DNA from: Sphingomonadales bacterium BRH_c42
Lineage (GTDB): Bacteria; Pseudomonadota; Alphaproteobacteria; Sphingomonadales; Sphingomonadaceae
Length of the DNA: 45,247 nt
Reading direction: 5' to 3'
Assembly (NCBI GenBank): GCA_001516125.1
Contig: LOEX01000053.1
Span: 1-45,247 of the forward strand
Shown here piece after piece: positions 41,629 to 45,247 of this stretch. The notes beneath the pieces are model-generated. The model did no database searches and was not told the DNA's origin. It was given only the letters and a program-made list of their open reading frames with translations. The number at the start of each line of letters is the position of its first letter. The stretch's first letter is position 1. The position numbers and the translations under genes were made by a program.

Positions 41629-43527
41629 CTATCGCAGCAGGTCGATCAGCTGGGCGACCAGCCCCGTCGGCGCGCTGTCGCGCGTGGGTGCGTCGGCCTT
41701 GCCCGCGGATTGCACCGGGCATTCCAGGCAATAGGCCTGCACCCCGCGCCGCGCCGAAATCCGGCCCAGGTCGCCCGCGATCCGCGTTGACAGCGCGGTC
41801 TGCCGCTGAGCCGACAATTCGAACAGGCCGGCAGGGGCACGTTCCTGTTCCGCATCGCTGGCGAGCATCTGGCGGATCAGCGAATCGTAAGTATTGCGCC
41901 CTTCGCCCAGATAGACGGCGTGCCAATTGCCATCCTTGATGCCTGCCTTGTCGGCTGCCCATGCCAGCGCGTCCTCGATCCCGCCAAACTGGTCGACCAG
42001 CCCAAGCTGGCGCGCGCTGCCTCCGTCCCACACGCGCCCCTGCGCCAATGTGTCGGCCCGCGCCCTGTCGAACCCGCGCGATTTGGCGACGATGCCCAGG
42101 AACCGGTCATAGATGTTCTGTGTGGTCGCCTGGAGGATCGCATCCACCTCGGGCGGGAAACCGGCGACGAGATCGGGTTGGCCCGAAAGCGGGCCGGTTT
42201 GATATCCGTCGGCATTAATTCCCAGCTTGGCCGCAGTTCCTTCAAACGTGGGGACTATGGCGAAGACCCCGATCGAACCTGTGATCGTTTCCGGTTGGGC
42301 AAAGATGCGGTCGCCCGCACTCGCCACCCAATAGCCGCCGCTGGCGGCCAGGTTGCTCATCGAAACGGCAATGGGGATGCCCGTTGCCTTGTGGCGGAGG
42401 ATCGCGCGGCGGATTTCCTCCGAGGCGAACGTCGAGCCACCCGGCGAATCGACCCGCACCACCAGCGCCGCCAGATCCTTGTCGAGCGCTTCATCGAGCA
42501 GGTCGGCGATGCGCGTTCCGCCAGCCGTGCCCGGCCCAGCGTCGCCGTCGACGATCTCGCCCGCGATGGTGATAACTCCGATCGGCTTGCCCGGAGTGCC
42601 GGGCGTGGTTCCTGCGAGCCATGGGGCAAGTTCGGTCGCGGCAAAATTGCCGGGTTCACCGTTCCACGGGTCTTCGCCCGCCAGTTCGGCCACTCGAGAA
42701 CCGAATTCCTCCCAGCTTCCCAACCGGTCGACCAGACCCGCCGCTCGCGCCGCCTTTGCAAGATCGCCCTTGCTCGCTGCAACCCAGCCCGCCGGATCGC
42801 CCGTCACCAGCGCGATATCGGCCTGCGGGCGGACCTTTTTCACGTTCGCCTGCCATTCTTCCCACAGCGCACCATAAAGTGCGGCGTAATTCTCGCGCGA
42901 TTCGTCCGACATCGAGCTGCGCGTGTACGGCTCGACCGCGGATTTGTAGGTGCCGACGCGATAGACGCGGGCGTTGACGCCCAGCTTCTGCAGCAGTTCC
43001 CCGTAATAGAGATTGCTGCCGCCAGGCCCTGCGATCACCGCGCCGCCCATGGGATCGACCCATATCTCGCTGGCGTGTGCGGCGAGCAGCATCCCGTCAT
43101 CGCCATAACCCACAGCGTAAGTCAGCACCGGTTTGTCGGCTGCGCGCACCCGGTCGATCGCTTCGCCGATCGCCTGAAGATGCACTTGCCCGCCGCCGAG
43201 AAAGCGGGTCAGGTCGAATACCACCGCCTTGATCCGGTTGTCGTCCGCCGCCGCGTCGAGTGCGCGCACCAGATCGCGCGCCTGGTATTCGCCAACCGGC
43301 GCGGTTTGGGTGAGCAGCGCCTGCAGCGGATCGATCCGGCTGCTTTCCTCGACCACATAGCCATCCAGCTCGATCAGCAAGGCACCCTCGCGGATCTGCC
43401 CGGGGCTGGGCCGCGATGATAGCGCGGCAAAGAGCAGGGAAAAAAACAGCAGCATGAACAGCAGCACCATGCCGTCCTTGATCCCGACCAGCAGCCGCCA
43501 GACCTTGCCTGCAAAGCTCATGTTCAT
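41629..43527 (-). CDS. sppA: Signal peptide peptidase SppA, 67K type
   Basis: This 632-residue membrane-anchored serine protease degrades signal peptides after cleavage. A hydrophobic segment at residues 18-36 (KDGMVLLFMLLFFSLLFAALSS) anchors the N-terminus. Two tandem S49 domains are present: the catalytic Lys195 in RVGTYKSAVEPYTR (N-terminal half) and the nucleophile Ser397 in MSNLAASGGYWVAS (C-terminal half), with VRVDSPGG before it. Length matches the double-domain enterobacterial type. Start 43527 or 43521 are both possible. It is divergent from pyrB. Confidence 0.94.
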   Translation of the reverse strand: MNMSFAGKVWRLLVGIKDGMVLLFMLLFFSLLFAALSSRPSPGQIREGALLIELDGYVVEESSRIDPLQALLTQTAPVGEYQARDLVRALDAAADDNRIKAVVFDLTRFLGGGQVHLQAIGEAIDRVRAADKPVLTYAVGYGDDGMLLAAHASEIWVDPMGGAVIAGPGGSNLYYGELLQKLGVNARVYRVGTYKSAVEPYTRSSMSDESRENYAALYGALWEEWQANVKKVRPQADIALVTGDPAGWVAASKGDLAKAARAAGLVDRLGSWEEFGSRVAELAGEDPWNGEPGNFAATELAPWLAGTTPGTPGKPIGVITIAGEIVDGDAGPGTAGGTRIADLLDEALDKDLAALVVRVDSPGGSTFASEEIRRAILRHKATGIPIAVSMSNLAASGGYWVASAGDRIFAQPETITGSIGVFAIVPTFEGTAAKLGINADGYQTGPLSGQPDLVAGFPPEVDAILQATTQNIYDRFLGIVAKSRGFDRARADTLAQGRVWDGGSARQLGLVDQFGGIEDALAWAADKAGIKDGNWHAVYLGEGRNTYDSLIRQMLASDAEQERAPAGLFELSAQRQTALSTRIAGDLGRISARRGVQAYCLECPVQSAGKADAPTRDSAPTGLVAQLIDLLR

Positions 43528-43602
43528 TCCGTCCTGTTTTCCCCGTTCACCTAACTAGAGCCATCGATTCAAACTTCCAATGAAATCGGTCGAAGGAAAA
43601 GG

Positions 43603-44679
43603 TTGAGTGACCGACAGCCATCGTCTAACGGCATGGCTTTAATGACATCGGCGGATCAATCTGGTGCTACGGGCCCGAACTTGCAGCGCTATCCTGCGGG
43701 CGCGCTTGCGTTTCCGCACCGCGATTTGCTGGGAATTGCCCAGCTCGAGCGGCACGAAATTCTCTATCTGCTCGATTCGGCCGAGCCATGGATCGAACTA
43801 AATCGCCAGCCATCGAAGCATTGTGACTTGCTGGCCGGGTTGACGATCATCAACGCATTCTTCGAGAATTCGACACGCACGCTTCTGTCGTTCGAGATCG
43901 CGGGCAAGCGGCTGGGCGCCGATGTGGTCAACATGCACGCGGCGCAATCGAGCGTGAAGAAGGGCGAGACGCTGATCGACACGGCGGTCACGCTCAATGC
44001 CATGCGAGCCGACGCAATCGTCATCCGTCACGGCGCGAGCGGCGCGGTCGATCTGATCGCCGGCAAGGTCGATTGCCCGGTGCTCAACGCGGGTGACGGC
44101 AGCCACGAACATCCCACGCAGGCGCTGCTCGATGCGCTGACGCTGCGCCATGCGCTGCGCGCACGCGGCGAGGGGGCAGAGGATTTTACCGGGCTCAAGG
44201 TCACGATCTGCGGCGATATCCTGCACAGCCGGGTGGCGCGCTCGAACATCCTGTGCCTCACCGCGCTGGGCGCTGACGTGCGCGTCTGCGCACCTCCAGC
44301 GCTGATGCCCGCCGGAGCCGAAGCGCTGGGCGCTCAGCCGTTCCACGATTTCGATGCTGCGCTGGCGGACGCCGACGTGGTCATGATGCTGCGCCTCCAG
44401 ACCGAGCGGATGCAGGGCGGCTTCATCCCCTCCGCGCGCGAATATCACCACCTCTACGGGCTTACCAAGGGTCGGCTCGCACGCGCTGCGCCAGGTGCAT
44501 TGGTGATGCATCCCGGGCCAATGAACCGCGGGGTCGAAATCGACAGCGATGTGGCCGACCTGCTCGACCGCTCGATCATCACCAGGCAGGTCGAAATGGG
44601 GGTGGCGATCCGCATGGCATGCCTTGAAATCCTCACTCGTCGCTCGAGGGGCGTTGCGGGATGGGACGCCGCGCGATGA
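43603..44679 (+). CDS. pyrB: Aspartate carbamoyltransferase catalytic subunit
   Basis: This 358-residue enzyme joins carbamoyl phosphate and aspartate in pyrimidine synthesis. Motifs: [26 protein letters not shown] (carbamoyl-phosphate loop), [54 protein letters not shown] and [12 protein letters not shown]. The start is TTG 43603, with GAAGGAAAAGG just upstream; ATG 43633 or 43642 are weaker options since residues before LQRYPAG are not conserved. Its stop overlaps the next ATG (ATGA), coupling it to the dihydroorotase-like gene. Confidence 0.96.
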   Translation: MSDRQPSSNGMALMTSADQSGATGPNLQRYPAGALAFPHRDLLGIAQLERHEILYLLDSAEPWIELNRQPSKHCDLLAGLTIINAFFENSTRTLLSFEIAGKRLGADVVNMHAAQSSVKKGETLIDTAVTLNAMRADAIVIRHGASGAVDLIAGKVDCPVLNAGDGSHEHPTQALLDALTLRHALRARGEGAEDFTGLKVTICGDILHSRVARSNILCLTALGADVRVCAPPALMPAGAEALGAQPFHDFDAALADADVVMMLRLQTERMQGGFIPSAREYHHLYGLTKGRLARAAPGALVMHPGPMNRGVEIDSDVADLLDRSIITRQVEMGVAIRMACLEILTRRSRGVAGWDAAR

Positions 44680-45247
44680 AGCAGCCGCGCCCGCTCACAA
44701 TAACCAATGGCCGCGTCGTCTTGCCATGCGGGGTTGTGTCAGGCGGCGTCCGCCTGGTCGATGGCCTGATCGAGGCCGCGGGCGAGGTCGAAGCCGGACC
44801 CGGTGACGAGTGCGTCGATGCCGAAGGGCGGTTGATTGCACCCGGCCTCGTCGATCTGGGCGTGTTCGCGATCGACAAGCCCGCGTTCCATTTCGGCGGG
44901 ATTACCCGCGCGGCGCTGATGCCCGATCAGTCGCCGCCGCTCGATTACCCGGCGCGGGTCAGCCACATCGCCAAGAGCGGCAAGCCCGATCTGTGGGTCC
45001 ATCCGCTAGCCGCCGCAACGCGCGGACTCGAAGGACAGGACCTGGCTGAAATCGCGCTGATGAAAGATGCGGGTGCGCGCGGGATAGCCACGGGCAGGCG
45101 CTGGATCGCCGATTCGGGCGTCATGCTCAGGCTGCTGCAATATGCCGCCATGCTCGATCTGGTGGTGGTCAGCCATGCCGAAGATGGCGGGCTGGCGGGC
45201 GAGGCGGCGGCAACTGCGGGCGAGATGGCGACGCGGCTGGGCCTTGG
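44676..45247 (+). CDS. Dihydroorotase-like protein, probably non-catalytic (partial, C-terminus outside window)
   Basis: This amidohydrolase-superfamily protein (PyrC/PyrX type) runs from ATG 44676 past the window end (190 residues visible). It starts [19 protein letters not shown] with [46 protein letters not shown]. Active dihydroorotases have a DxHxH zinc motif after PGLVDL; here the sequence is [11 protein letters not shown], so both histidines are missing. Such HxH-less partners occur beside pyrB in several bacteria and are thought to support the carbamoyltransferase structurally, with another pyrC doing the catalysis. The coupling to pyrB by ATGA overlap supports that role. Later zinc ligands cannot be seen. 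Confidence 0.88.
   Translation, partial: MKQPRPLTITNGRVVLPCGVVSGGVRLVDGLIEAAGEVEAGPGDECVDAEGRLIAPGLVDLGVFAIDKPAFHFGGITRAALMPDQSPPLDYPARVSHIAKSGKPDLWVHPLAAATRGLEGQDLAEIALMKDAGARGIATGRRWIADSGVMLRLLQYAAMLDLVVVSHAEDGGLAGEAAATAGEMATRLGL

Noticed and set aside
1-45247. CRISPR arrays, tRNA/rRNA genes, insertion sequences or integrase genes
   Set aside because: No regularly spaced direct repeats, no cloverleaf or rRNA sequence recognised, and no transposase or integrase motif in any ORF.

Overview
The window looks like the chromosome of a GC-rich alphaproteobacterium of the order Sphingomonadales (Erythrobacteraceae or Sphingomonadaceae). The pointers are the abundance and type of TonB-dependent receptors (TBDRs), the sphingomonad-style sugar loci with LacI regulators, flavin-dependent tryptophan-halogenase-like genes and DUF6445/cupin-like proteins, and the housekeeping block sppA | pyrB-(pyrC-like). 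No rRNA, tRNA, IS element, phage gene or CRISPR array was seen. Most of the window (1-34.8 kb) is a run of glycan-utilisation loci; the rest (35-45 kb) is a zinc-type receptor and housekeeping genes.

Layout. (A) 1-7.2 kb: an alpha-glucan (maltodextrin/starch) locus. Exported alpha-amylase, cytoplasmic GH13 alpha-glucosidase, LacI repressor and a halogenase-like gene form a minus-strand operon, divergent from a MalY-like MFS sugar transporter. A 14-bp palindrome lies in the shared promoter region. (B) 7.2-21.1 kb: cupin/JmjC-like protein (-), DUF6445 protein (+), LacI (+), a large TBDR behind a promoter flanked by two LacI-type operators, then GH3 lipoprotein, halogenase-like protein, GH30, FucP/GluP-like MFS and GH79-like enzyme. 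The last four genes are joined by 4-nt ATGA overlaps. (C) 21.1-34.8 kb: secreted phosphatase-fold (EEP) and SGNH hydrolases (-), a third halogenase-like gene, an Oar-like TBDR, a second DUF6445 protein, a GPH-family transporter, a Tat-exported GH3 beta-glucosidase (-), and LacI plus a GH144-like (Glycoamylase family) lipoprotein. Three copies of a TGTAACCGGTTACA-type operator tie this region into one regulon; GH144+GH3+TBDR suggests beta-1,2-glucan as substrate. (D) 35-37.2 kb: ZnuD-like TBDR with a Zur-box-like sequence. (E) 37.2-45.2 kb: saccharopine-dehydrogenase-like protein, dcd, mtnP, aldehyde dehydrogenase, sppA, pyrB and a dihydroorotase-like protein that lacks the zinc HxH motif.

How it works together (inference): each glycan is imported by a TBDR (two are seen; the alpha-glucan one is probably just beyond base 1), cut by exported glycosidases, carried over the inner membrane by a dedicated MFS/GPH permease, and controlled by a locus-specific LacI repressor.

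The most interesting signal is that cytoplasmic redox enzymes recur in these loci: three intact-looking flavin-dependent halogenase homologues, two DUF6445 proteins with a complete HxD...H...R 2-oxoglutarate-dioxygenase-like signature, and one JmjC/cupin protein. They are wired into the same operons and operators as the receptors and hydrolases. Their native substrate is unknown; this may be an undescribed tailoring system coupled to TonB-dependent glycan uptake.
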